DNA of 64,000 nucleotides, from the IMG/VR virus record IMGVR_UViG_3300030117_007612, positions 1-64,000 of that record; one strand, 5' to 3'. The DNA comes from a virus. The stretch's first letter is position 1; the number at the start of each line of letters is the position of its first letter. The notes below the pieces were generated by a model that saw only the letters and a list, made by a program, of their open reading frames with translations, had not been told where the DNA came from and searched no databases. This document shows, in pieces, positions 57,361-64,000 of this stretch. The translations under genes and the position numbers were made by a program.

Positions 57361-58244
57361 TGGCGAGATGCATGGTCACAGGCCATAAAGGCTATATAGG
57401 TTCGAAATTATATCAAGCATTGCTGGATGATGGTCATGATGTAATAGGCATTGATTTAAAAAGTGAAATTCCTCATGACATCTTGGTGGACTTAAAAGAA
57501 GGATCCGACGGAAAATTTCATCCTTATTGGTATAATTTTAAACCAGAGTATATTTTTCATTTAGCTTGTTGGCCAAGAGTTGCATTTAGTATAGAGAAGC
57601 CAGTTGCAACAGCAATAAATAACATTCTTTCCAACTCTATAATGTTAAATTTTGCTAGAAAAGTTGGTTCGGTTAAAAGGTTTATTTATTCTAGCTCTTC
57701 TTCCGTTGTTGGGAATGGTTCTGGCCCCGAGAGTCCGTATGCATTACAAAAATATACAGCCGAGGTGGAGTGCACATTGTATTCTAAGCTTTACGATTTG
57801 GACACTGTCGCTCTTAGGTATTTCAACGTATACTCCCCTGATCAGAAGGTCGACGGGGCATATGCTACGGCTGTTGCGAATTGGATGAAGTTTATTAGAG
57901 AAGGCGAAGATCCCTATATTACCGGAGATGGGGAACAACGAAGAGATATGGTAAATGTTGCGGACGTTGTTTCCGCAAATATATTTGCCATGAATTACCC
58001 AGAGAGCCTTAATGGTCAAGTTTTTGACGTTGGTACAGGCGAGAATATATCGTTAAATGAGCTAAAAGATATCGTAGAAGAACTGCAGCCACATGTTAAT
58101 TTTGAATATAAACCTGAACGCCCGGGCGATGTGCAATTAACTAGGGCAAATACGGAGCCCTTAAAAAAAATAGGATGGCGTGCTAATATTAGTATACGTG
58201 ATGGCATGGTTGAATGCTTCAAGGATTTAGTGAAAGATGTCTGA
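57360..58244 (+). CDS. extended SDR, UDP-sugar 4-epimerase-like
   Basis: 294 aa, TAATG overlap. 'CMVTGHKGYIGSKLYQAL' (NAD loop), 'YSSSSSVVGNG', 'SPYALQKYTAEVE' (Y-x3-K) and 'YFNVYSPDQKVDGAYAT' plus 'RRDMVNVADVV' are GalE/WbpP-type. Likely 4-epimerises a UDP-(N-acetyl)hexose. Confidence 0.87.
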   Translation: MARCMVTGHKGYIGSKLYQALLDDGHDVIGIDLKSEIPHDILVDLKEGSDGKFHPYWYNFKPEYIFHLACWPRVAFSIEKPVATAINNILSNSIMLNFARKVGSVKRFIYSSSSSVVGNGSGPESPYALQKYTAEVECTLYSKLYDLDTVALRYFNVYSPDQKVDGAYATAVANWMKFIREGEDPYITGDGEQRRDMVNVADVVSANIFAMNYPESLNGQVFDVGTGENISLNELKDIVEELQPHVNFEYKPERPGDVQLTRANTEPLKKIGWRANISIRDGMVECFKDLVKDV

Positions 58245-59079
58245 TGTTGTTGGTATTGTTGGTCAAGGTTTTGTTGGCACAGCTATAAGAGAAGGCTTGT
58301 GTCACTTGTTCCAAATTGAAACTTATGATAAGTTCAAGAAAGAAGCGTCTACCTCTTATAGTGTAGAGGAGCTGTGCACGAAAACGAAAATCATATTTGT
58401 ATGCTTACCAACGCCAATGAAAAAAGACGGAACGTGTGATTTATCCCTTATACAAAACACAATTGAAAAAATAGACAAAGTATCAAACAAGCACGTAGCT
58501 GTTATAAAATCAACAGTGCCGCCGGGGACAACCAAGAAATTAAACAAGATGTGCAATGATTTGCAGGTAGTCTTTAATCCTGAATTTTTGACGGAAGCAA
58601 ATTACATTGATGATTTTAAGAATCAGAATAGAATTATTATAGGTGGACCCCGGCCGGCCTCAACAATTGTCAAGAATCTATACAGAAAAGCCTTCCAACA
58701 AACGCCAATAGTAAAAACAGGCTCAGATACTGCTGAGATGGTAAAGTACTTTACAAACTGTTTTCTTGCAATGAAGGTTAGTTTTGCTAATGAAATCAAA
58801 CAAGTATGTGATGCACACAGAATTGATTTTGACAAAGTGGTAGAATACGCTCTTTATGATCAAAGAATAGGAAATACACACTTATCAGTTCCCGGTCCTG
58901 ATGGCAAAAATGGATTTGGCGGCTCTTGTTTCCCCAAAGATTTAAACGCGTTGATACAGTTTGCGCTCGCTAGCGAGATTGATCCGAAAGTTTTGTCTGC
59001 AATTTGGAATAAAAATTTGGAAGTTAGACCCGAAAAAGATTGGGAATTGTTAAAGGGGAGGGCGGTATCTGATGCCTGA
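58237..59079 (+). CDS. UDP-glucose/GDP-mannose dehydrogenase family, truncated
   Basis: 280 aa. 'VVGIVGQGFVGTAI' (NAD loop), 'IIFVCLPTPMKKDGTCDLS', 'KSTVPPGTTKKL', 'NPEFLTEANYIDDF' and 'GFGGSCFPKDLNALI' with the catalytic Cys are all intact. The C-terminal UDP-binding domain (about 100 residues) is missing. Such short forms occur in phages. Would oxidise a nucleotide hexose to a uronate if it can still bind substrate. Confidence 0.88.
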   Translation: MSDVVGIVGQGFVGTAIREGLCHLFQIETYDKFKKEASTSYSVEELCTKTKIIFVCLPTPMKKDGTCDLSLIQNTIEKIDKVSNKHVAVIKSTVPPGTTKKLNKMCNDLQVVFNPEFLTEANYIDDFKNQNRIIIGGPRPASTIVKNLYRKAFQQTPIVKTGSDTAEMVKYFTNCFLAMKVSFANEIKQVCDAHRIDFDKVVEYALYDQRIGNTHLSVPGPDGKNGFGGSCFPKDLNALIQFALASEIDPKVLSAIWNKNLEVRPEKDWELLKGRAVSDA

Positions 59080-59428
59080 ATTGCCAATGAAGCACGTAGA
59101 TAAAGGTTGGGGCTGGGAACGCTGGATTGTCAATAATGAGGAATATTGTGGAAAGCTCCTGTTTTTTAATTCTGGCAAAAGATGCTCATGGCATTATCAT
59201 GTTTTAAAAGATGAGGTCTTTTACTTGCAATCCGGAAAAATGATGATTTATTATTCAGAACAGGATGATATTACAAAAGCAAAACAATTGATTTTGAAAG
59301 CCGGCGATAATTTTCATATATATCGCGGCTTGAGACACCAAATGGTAGCATTAGAAGACTCAGAATTATTTGAATTTTCAACACAACACTTTGATAGTGA
59401 TAGCCACAGAATATTAAAAGGAGATTAA
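59072..59428 (+). CDS. small cupin
   Basis: 118 aa. 'KHVDKGWGWERWIVNNEEY', 'CSWHYHVLKDEVFYLQSGK' (H-x-H-x4-E, metal site) and 'GDNFHIYRGLRHQM' are of the mannose-6-phosphate isomerase type II cupin kind. Last gene of the glycan cassette, overlapping the dehydrogenase by eight bases. Probably a sugar isomerase or binding protein. Confidence 0.8.
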   Translation: MPELPMKHVDKGWGWERWIVNNEEYCGKLLFFNSGKRCSWHYHVLKDEVFYLQSGKMMIYYSEQDDITKAKQLILKAGDNFHIYRGLRHQMVALEDSELFEFSTQHFDSDSHRILKGD

Positions 59429-59432
59429 TAAA

Positions 59433-59636
59433 ATGGCAGAAACAATAGTATACAACCTTTCAGATCAGGCCCTTGGCGCCGTCATGATGGCGCTGCAAAA
59501 ATCTTTGTTAGATCAATCTGACATCGTGCCGGTTTTAAAGAACTTTAAGTTTAGATTGTCGGATACGGGCCTCATGGTCATGAATCCTCCGATTGTCAAG
59601 TTTGAAGACGAAGAGCCAGACAGCGAGAGCGAGTGA
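59433..59636 (+). CDS. conserved-looking phage hypothetical protein
   Basis: 67 aa, preceded by AAAAGGAG. 'LSDQALGAVMMALQKSLLDQSDIVPVL', quoted as 'LGAVMMALQKSLLDQ', forms a helix, then 'FRLSDTGLMVMNPPIV' a beta hairpin and an acidic tail. Resembles small proteins of marine T4-like phages near gp55. Function unknown. Confidence 0.65.
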   Translation: MAETIVYNLSDQALGAVMMALQKSLLDQSDIVPVLKNFKFRLSDTGLMVMNPPIVKFEDEEPDSESE

Positions 59637-59641
59637 AGTAT

Positions 59642-59896
59642 ATGCCAAATTACACTTACAGATGTGATCACTGCGAAGTGCAATTTAGTATATTCCACAG
59701 CATTAATGATATTTTGGTAAAATGTCAGGAGTGCAATGAAGAATCTTTGGTGCGTGTGCCACAATCGATTATTAACACCACCAGTACAAAAAAACAAAAA
59801 ACAGGAACGATTGTTAAAGATTACATTAAAGATGCCAAGCTTGATCTTGAGCATCAAAAAAACGAAATGAAAAACGAAATTTATAAAGATGACTAG
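59642..59896 (+). CDS. FmdB-type zinc-ribbon protein
   Basis: 84 aa from the ATG at 59642, which gives the standard FmdB start 'MPNYTYRCDHC'; a GTG at 59633 is also in frame. 'CDHCEVQF' and 'CQECNEESLVRVP' make the Cys4 ribbon (about 8-36). A Lys-rich helix follows. Likely a regulator or transcription-associated protein. Overlaps the next gene. Confidence 0.82.
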   Translation: MPNYTYRCDHCEVQFSIFHSINDILVKCQECNEESLVRVPQSIINTTSTKKQKTGTIVKDYIKDAKLDLEHQKNEMKNEIYKDD

Positions 59897-60236
59897 ACTA
59901 GAAATAACATTGACATTAATAATGTCAGCTTCTTTGTTGGCAAACATAGGGCTGGTTTTATATTTACGCAGCGCTTTGGTAAGACTATTAAGCTTTTCTG
60001 ATGAATTGTATGATTTACAGGGAATGATAGATAATTTTTCCGATCATGTTAACAGTATTTACGAAATGGAGATGTTTTATGGAGATGAAACACTACAGTT
60101 TTTAATGGAACACGCAAAAGATTTTAAAGCGCAGTTATCTAATTTCGATTACATATACACCCTAGTAGAGAAAGAAGATGACGGAGAATCAGAGCAAGCC
60201 GAAACCGAAGAGAAGGAAGAGGCGGTCCAAGAATAA
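59889..60236 (+). CDS. membrane-anchored acidic coiled-coil phage protein
   Basis: 115 aa. One N-terminal transmembrane segment (about 5-27), then a helix 'LLSFSDELYDLQGMIDNFSDHVNSIYEME', quoted as 'ELYDLQGMIDNFSDHV', and 'DFKAQLSNFDYIY', and a Glu-rich tail. This type lies next to gp55 in marine T4-like phages. Overlaps the sigma gene by 59 bases. Confidence 0.65.
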   Translation: MTRLEITLTLIMSASLLANIGLVLYLRSALVRLLSFSDELYDLQGMIDNFSDHVNSIYEMEMFYGDETLQFLMEHAKDFKAQLSNFDYIYTLVEKEDDGESEQAETEEKEEAVQE

Positions 60237-60900
60237 AAAGCATTATTTTACCCAAGATCATGAAGATGCGATAGTTCAATATACAAAAACAAATTGCGTA
60301 AGAGAAAGAACGGAATTGTATGTAAAATGGATTGAACCAGCGTTTAATGAGATGGTGGATAAGATTGTTTTTACTTACAAATTTACAACCTTGCCAAATA
60401 TTCACGACTTGAGGTGTGAATGCAAGGTGTGGCTTACCACCATTCTTGATAAATATGATCCCAACAAGGGATCAAAGGCGTTTTCTTACTTTAGCGTTAT
60501 AACTAAAAATTGGTTTATTCATAAAGTTAAAAAACAGCAAAAACAAAACAAAAGAGAAGTTGACTTAGACAACATTTCTAAAGATTACGAAGAGCGGTAT
60601 CTCTCGACCACCATGCCTTATCTTGAGGATCGAGAGAAAGAGGAGTTTTGGAGACATTTATACAAAGAGATGGCATCATGGGATCCCGATATGATGAAGG
60701 AGAATGAAAGAAAAGTATACGAAGCCATAAAAATTCTTTTTGATAATAGCGAAAGCATAGAAATTTTTAACAAAAAAGCTATTTATTTATACCTGAGAGA
60801 GATCACGGGACTTAACACCAAGCAGGTTGTTAATAATTTAAACAAACTTAGAAAAAAATATAAAACTTTTAAAAGAAATTGGGACAAAGGCGACACATGA
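60178..60900 (+). CDS. T4 gp55-like late-transcription sigma factor
   Basis: 240 aa. Basic N-terminus, then a sigma-region-2-like core: 'DLRCECKVWLTTILDKYDPNKGSKAFSYFSVITKNWFIHKVKKQQK', quoted as 'YDPNKGSKAFSYFSVITKNW', with the F-D-P-x-K-G...F-x-Y-F signature of gp55 homologues. Later regions are poorly conserved, as in gp55. It would direct host RNA polymerase to late promoters together with a sliding clamp and gp33. Overlaps the upstream gene, ATGA with the next. Confidence 0.88.
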   Translation: MTENQSKPKPKRRKRRSKNKKHYFTQDHEDAIVQYTKTNCVRERTELYVKWIEPAFNEMVDKIVFTYKFTTLPNIHDLRCECKVWLTTILDKYDPNKGSKAFSYFSVITKNWFIHKVKKQQKQNKREVDLDNISKDYEERYLSTTMPYLEDREKEEFWRHLYKEMASWDPDMMKENERKVYEAIKILFDNSESIEIFNKKAIYLYLREITGLNTKQVVNNLNKLRKKYKTFKRNWDKGDT

Positions 60901-61199
60901 AAAAAACAGATATGGAAACATTGATGGACGAAGCTCTTGTTAATATTCGAGATGATCGAAAATTAGCACGTGAGCTTTTAAATGATGTTGCCAATCTGCT
61001 AGCTGACACGCCCAGCGAGAGTAAGTATTTGAGCCCCGTGGCTGCCAAACATATAGAAACCCTGCAACGTTCAAATGAACAACTGGTGAAGTTAATATCA
61101 ATTCGTCAAAAAGAAGTAAACGTGGATCAAAACCTTAGCGACAATGATAAAAATGAATTGTTTGAGCTAATAAAAGGCGATAAAACGGAGGAACTATAG
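60897..61199 (+). CDS. conserved phage helical protein
   Basis: 100 aa from the ATGA at 60897. All-helical: 'METLMDEALVNIRDDRKLAR', 'HIETLQRSNEQLVKLISI'. Similar small proteins sit beside gp55 in marine myoviruses. Packaging (terminase-small-like) and replication accessory roles have both been proposed for such genes; I cannot choose. Stop abuts the next ATG. Confidence 0.65.
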   Translation: MKKTDMETLMDEALVNIRDDRKLARELLNDVANLLADTPSESKYLSPVAAKHIETLQRSNEQLVKLISIRQKEVNVDQNLSDNDKNELFELIKGDKTEEL

Positions 61200-62336
61200 A
61201 TGTCGTGGCAAAAAAGACTTATCAATCACACAGAACTCGGCGGTCCCGAAGGCATACTGGACATATTAGCAGAGACCATAAAGGGCGTATTCAACCCAAA
61301 TACGAATGCAGGTAGAACTCAATTTAGGGCTTTAGTACTCGACGATTCGGTAAGCCTAAATATTTCTGATGTTGCGCAACTCGGCGGATTAAATATCGAC
61401 GGCGCCGAAGTTGAAAGTGTGTATGCAAATACTTTTCGTCAAGGCGTCCGCGTTAGAATTGTTGAAGAGGATTCGCCCCATGGATGCTTACCTTCACCAA
61501 AATCTATATTGCGACCAGATCAGGCCGACTTAAATTCAATTGCAATGCATCCATTGGCCATATCGCAAGTTGTTTATGAAGATTCACTTCAAAGCACTCT
61601 GCGACCCGGCGACATTGTTTGGTGCACCTACGAGCGCGGCCCTGACGGCTCGAAAACACGAAATTTACAGATTATGCCAAAGGAATATATTCAAAAAGCT
61701 GACAGCAGAGTAACAGGTTTATCTCACAGGCCGATGGCTATTACTGCGATGAGGGGTCCGTCTAAATCATTAGATGAAATGTATGGTGATCGCAGCGCCT
61801 TTACGACCCCCACTGCTCAAGAAACTTTAGACCACTTAAGATCAATTTATCCCGGCGCCTCAGAAGAATTTTTATTTGGACTTATGGGCAACATCAACTC
61901 TGAAAGTGCATTTGATAATATGATCGCCGGCGATCCGCCCAGAACCGAGTACGGCAGAGAAAGAGCCCTCCTCGGCCGCGGCCTACACGGTGTCGAAGGA
62001 GATTACTGTTCACATGGTCACTATCAAATGAATATCTGCGGCAAGACCTACGCCGGCAGCGAGTACATCAGGTGGGCTAGCAATGGCACAGTTGATCCTG
62101 CAAAGGATAAGGTTGAAACAGCTAAGCTAATGTGGAATTGGAAAGGTCAGAGTGAATATGTTAAATACTGGATGGAATCGCAAGGCGCAGATCCGACGAG
62201 CAGCCGACCCCCTCGCTATGGCAGCTGGACAGAATTTATTATGAGAGACTTTGAAAATTGCCTGACATGCGACCACGACGGCCATATTGCTAAACGGGAA
62301 GCCGCATCCAGACAATTACGAAATCAATTAAATTAG
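61200..62336 (+). CDS. baseplate hub protein with tail lysozyme domain
   Basis: 378 aa, preceded by GGAGG. Residues about 60-165 look OB-fold like, with 'RVRIVEEDSPHGCLPSPKSI' and 'LRPGDIVWCTYERGPDG', comparable to gp5 N-termini. About 210-370 is a phage tail lysozyme-like domain: 'EFLFGLMGNINSESAFDNMI' with the catalytic-type Glu, and 'HGHYQMNICGKTYAGSEYI'. It would cleave peptidoglycan at injection. Late gene expected. Confidence 0.8.
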   Translation: MSWQKRLINHTELGGPEGILDILAETIKGVFNPNTNAGRTQFRALVLDDSVSLNISDVAQLGGLNIDGAEVESVYANTFRQGVRVRIVEEDSPHGCLPSPKSILRPDQADLNSIAMHPLAISQVVYEDSLQSTLRPGDIVWCTYERGPDGSKTRNLQIMPKEYIQKADSRVTGLSHRPMAITAMRGPSKSLDEMYGDRSAFTTPTAQETLDHLRSIYPGASEEFLFGLMGNINSESAFDNMIAGDPPRTEYGRERALLGRGLHGVEGDYCSHGHYQMNICGKTYAGSEYIRWASNGTVDPAKDKVETAKLMWNWKGQSEYVKYWMESQGADPTSSRPPRYGSWTEFIMRDFENCLTCDHDGHIAKREAASRQLRNQLN

Positions 62337-62354
62337 AATAATAAGGAGTAAATT

Positions 62355-63365
62355 ATGAGCATTATTGGAGGAGACAAGCGCCCGATGCACGACGTCGGAG
62401 ACGCTAGCAAACTTCAACAAGAAAACCTTGCCATGGCCAAAACGGCAATGCAGAAAATGAATGCTGTGCCGGCAGGCTCTGGCCTCTTTCACACGAAGGG
62501 GGTAGAACCAACTTGCAACCCTGTGAGAGCACCGGCAGAGAAATGGCTGACGTCTCCCGGTGCACCAAATGCTGCAGTTAGAATAGGTAAAGACCGCCCA
62601 CACCATATTACATCGGGCTACGGCGCCAAGGGCGCCACTGGCTGTAGTACTATTGATATTGTTGCCGGCATGGGCGCTAAACATAACACAGCATCAGGCA
62701 CCGGCCCTAGAGACGGGGAGTATCTTAATCCTAGCCCGCATGGCGATGCAGCACGAATATTGTGTACTGCGATGACTGATGTTGATACAAACTTTAGATT
62801 AGATCCCGGCACAATTGGTAGTTCTGTAGCAAGATCAGCATGCGCCATGAAGGCGGACGCAATTAGGCTTATGGGCGCCGACGGCGGTATTAAACTTGTT
62901 ACTGGTAAAGATGATGGAGTTGAGGGTGCTGGATATAACGCCCGCGGCGGCAAGATTAAACAACCCGCCCCCGGTATTGAATTGATTGCTGGGAACAACT
63001 CAGAGCCTAAAAAAGCATACATTAGGATACCAGAGTTTAAAGTTGAAACAATCAGGTCTTTGCAGCCAGTAGCCATGGCTGACAACGTAAGGGATTGCCT
63101 TCAAGAATTATGCACCAATTTACAACAGTTTCAGAGTCATGTTTATTTGTTTATGACAAATCAAATAATTTACAATGCTAACAACAATATCGACCTTTTA
63201 AGACCATGGGTAGCTGCAGTTGGAACACCAGCGACTGTAGGACAAATTGTTAATGCTTGGGTGCCTGATGTCCCTACAAGATATAATTGGTTTGCTTGGG
63301 AGGCTAACTATTTAGTCGCCGGTTCATACAAATATGTTGGGAGCCATAATGTACGCGTTACGTAA
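62355..63365 (+). CDS. probable baseplate/spike structural protein
   Basis: 336 aa, preceded by AAGGAG. A Gly/Pro/Ala-rich body with short beta repeats such as 'DAIRLMGADGGIKLVTGKDD' and 'GIELIAGNN', like the triangular beta-helix at the end of gp5 spikes. C-terminal helices ('CLQELCTNLQQFQSHVYLF'). Position between the lysozyme and the next baseplate-type gene supports a structural role. Exact T4 counterpart not determined. Confidence 0.7.
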   Translation: MSIIGGDKRPMHDVGDASKLQQENLAMAKTAMQKMNAVPAGSGLFHTKGVEPTCNPVRAPAEKWLTSPGAPNAAVRIGKDRPHHITSGYGAKGATGCSTIDIVAGMGAKHNTASGTGPRDGEYLNPSPHGDAARILCTAMTDVDTNFRLDPGTIGSSVARSACAMKADAIRLMGADGGIKLVTGKDDGVEGAGYNARGGKIKQPAPGIELIAGNNSEPKKAYIRIPEFKVETIRSLQPVAMADNVRDCLQELCTNLQQFQSHVYLFMTNQIIYNANNNIDLLRPWVAAVGTPATVGQIVNAWVPDVPTRYNWFAWEANYLVAGSYKYVGSHNVRVT

Positions 63366-63379
63366 GCCCAGAGGAAGAA

Positions 63380-64000
63380 ATGGCAAAATTTTCTGATTTT
63401 CAAGATTTAAACAACGATGGATTAGTAGATAAATGCGTGGTGGAGCTTCCAATAAAGCAGGATCCATGCCCTACGTGTATTCCAAACCCGCATGCCATAA
63501 GGCCAGATTGGACTAAAAAATCACATCTTGAATCGTATTTAAACCAAAGAACATGTGAATATACGATTATTTTTAGGAGTAACTACAAAGATACCGGCGG
63601 TACCGGCAACTCAGTAAAAGACGAGCAAACTATAGTCGATCGCTGGGAGGAATACAAAGAAGATGCAGTAAAGGAGATACTGGAAGCATATGCAAAAGAC
63701 ACATCTCCCACATATGTGTCGACAACATCGTCGAGTGTAAAATACGATAAAAAAGATTGGTACCTATCCGTAATACCAAACTCTAGAATAAAGTTTAAAT
63801 ATAGAATACCCGCAGAAGTCCTCAATTCAATTCCGGAGGCCCCCCAGCATGCTGAGGCCCCGACAGCACCAATAGAGGTGGAATACGATGTCAATGAATT
63901 AAGATTGGCCTTAATAAGAATAAGCAAAGGTCTGCATCTGTATTCGAGATACATAAGAGTATTTCAGGCCGTTGAGGGAGGTAGGGTTACGTGGGCCCGC
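63380..64000 (+). CDS. structural protein, truncated by the window end
   Basis: 207 codons from the ATG at 63380 (AGAGGAAGAA upstream) without a stop to 64000. 'FQDLNNDGLVDKCVVEL' contains a D-x-N-x-D-G calcium-like loop; 'CPTCIPNPHAIRPDW' is a Cys pair typical of marine phage baseplate proteins. The rest is mixed. Likely a baseplate wedge or tail protein. Confidence 0.65.
   Translation, partial: MAKFSDFQDLNNDGLVDKCVVELPIKQDPCPTCIPNPHAIRPDWTKKSHLESYLNQRTCEYTIIFRSNYKDTGGTGNSVKDEQTIVDRWEEYKEDAVKEILEAYAKDTSPTYVSTTSSSVKYDKKDWYLSVIPNSRIKFKYRIPAEVLNSIPEAPQHAEAPTAPIEVEYDVNELRLALIRISKGLHLYSRYIRVFQAVEGGRVTWAR

Noticed and set aside
62618-63085. 155-codon frame on the minus strand inside the spike-like gene
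   Set aside because: Antisense to a well-supported gene with good start and ribosome-binding site; no motif; shadow of its codon bias.
1-64000. CRISPR arrays, insertion sequences, integrase or attachment sites
   Set aside because: No regularly spaced repeats, transposase or integrase motifs were seen in the window.

Overview
The window is 64 kb of a tailed-phage genome, most likely a marine T4-like myovirus. Every supported gene is on the + strand. Genes are packed with ATGA, GTGA or TGATG start-stop overlaps. Phage hallmarks are a gp55-like late sigma factor (60178-60900), a tail-associated lysozyme/baseplate protein (61200-62336) followed by structural genes, PhoH with an N-terminal PIN domain, an Hsp20 chaperone, a RecB-like PD-(D/E)XK nuclease, a phage-borne one-piece tmRNA and three tRNAs (Arg-TCT, Asn-GTT, Gly-GCC). 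Near-consensus TTGACA-N17-TATAAT promoters imply transcription by a host sigma70-type polymerase. The one-piece tmRNA argues weakly against an alphaproteobacterial host. Several lipoproteins (von Willebrand A, TlpA-like thioredoxin) have a Myxococcota/Bdellovibrionota flavour, but the host is not proven. No terminase, capsid, portal, polymerase or integrase gene is in the window.

Layout. (1) 1-4.9 kb: small early-type genes with visibly higher G+C, driven by at least four copies of one promoter cassette, with a structured intergenic RNA candidate. (2) 5-13 kb: small hypothetical genes, a beta-propeller-like protein, a metzincin-type protease, a Lys-rich DUF5872-like protein, a 794-aa unknown and a hotdog thioesterase. 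(3) 14-20 kb: seven proteins sharing an N-terminal leader of about 14 residues ([14 protein letters not shown]) that ends in an [I/L]-x-E motif at residues 12-14. This resembles the T4 capsid-targeting sequence cut by the gp21 prohead protease. The leader sits on an ADP-ribosyltransferase, a J-domain protein, a HAD phosphatase, a Nudix hydrolase and unknown proteins, which suggests a set of enzymes packaged in the head and injected with the DNA. (4) 20-26 kb: a metallopeptidase, basic and coiled-coil proteins, and a ligase-like plus nucleotidylyltransferase fusion. (5) 26-35 kb: Fis-like HTH, tmRNA, Hsp20, envelope-directed proteins (trypsin-like protease, VWA lipoprotein, TlpA-like lipoprotein), tRNAs and PhoH.

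(6) 35.9-59.4 kb: an almost unbroken glycan-biosynthesis cassette of about 29 genes. It has GT4, GT2, GT8, CgeB-like and GT15-like glycosyltransferases, RmlC, several sugar-nucleotide SDRs, a close GDP-mannose 3,5-epimerase relative, two tandem sulfotransferases, a B12/radical-SAM enzyme, an SpsF-like cytidylyltransferase, a class IV aminotransferase, a NeuB-type synthase, DegT and FdtA-like enzymes, a UDP-sugar dehydrogenase and an Mpo1-like membrane protein. Together they could make and transfer a nonulosonic-acid and amino-sugar glycan, either to remodel the host envelope or to decorate the virion. (7) 59.4-64 kb: late-gene regulators and baseplate genes, with the last gene running off the end.

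A second repeated theme is a scattered family of small 'GDLV...GxIV...KVLW' proteins, probably SH3-like barrels, with at least nine members.
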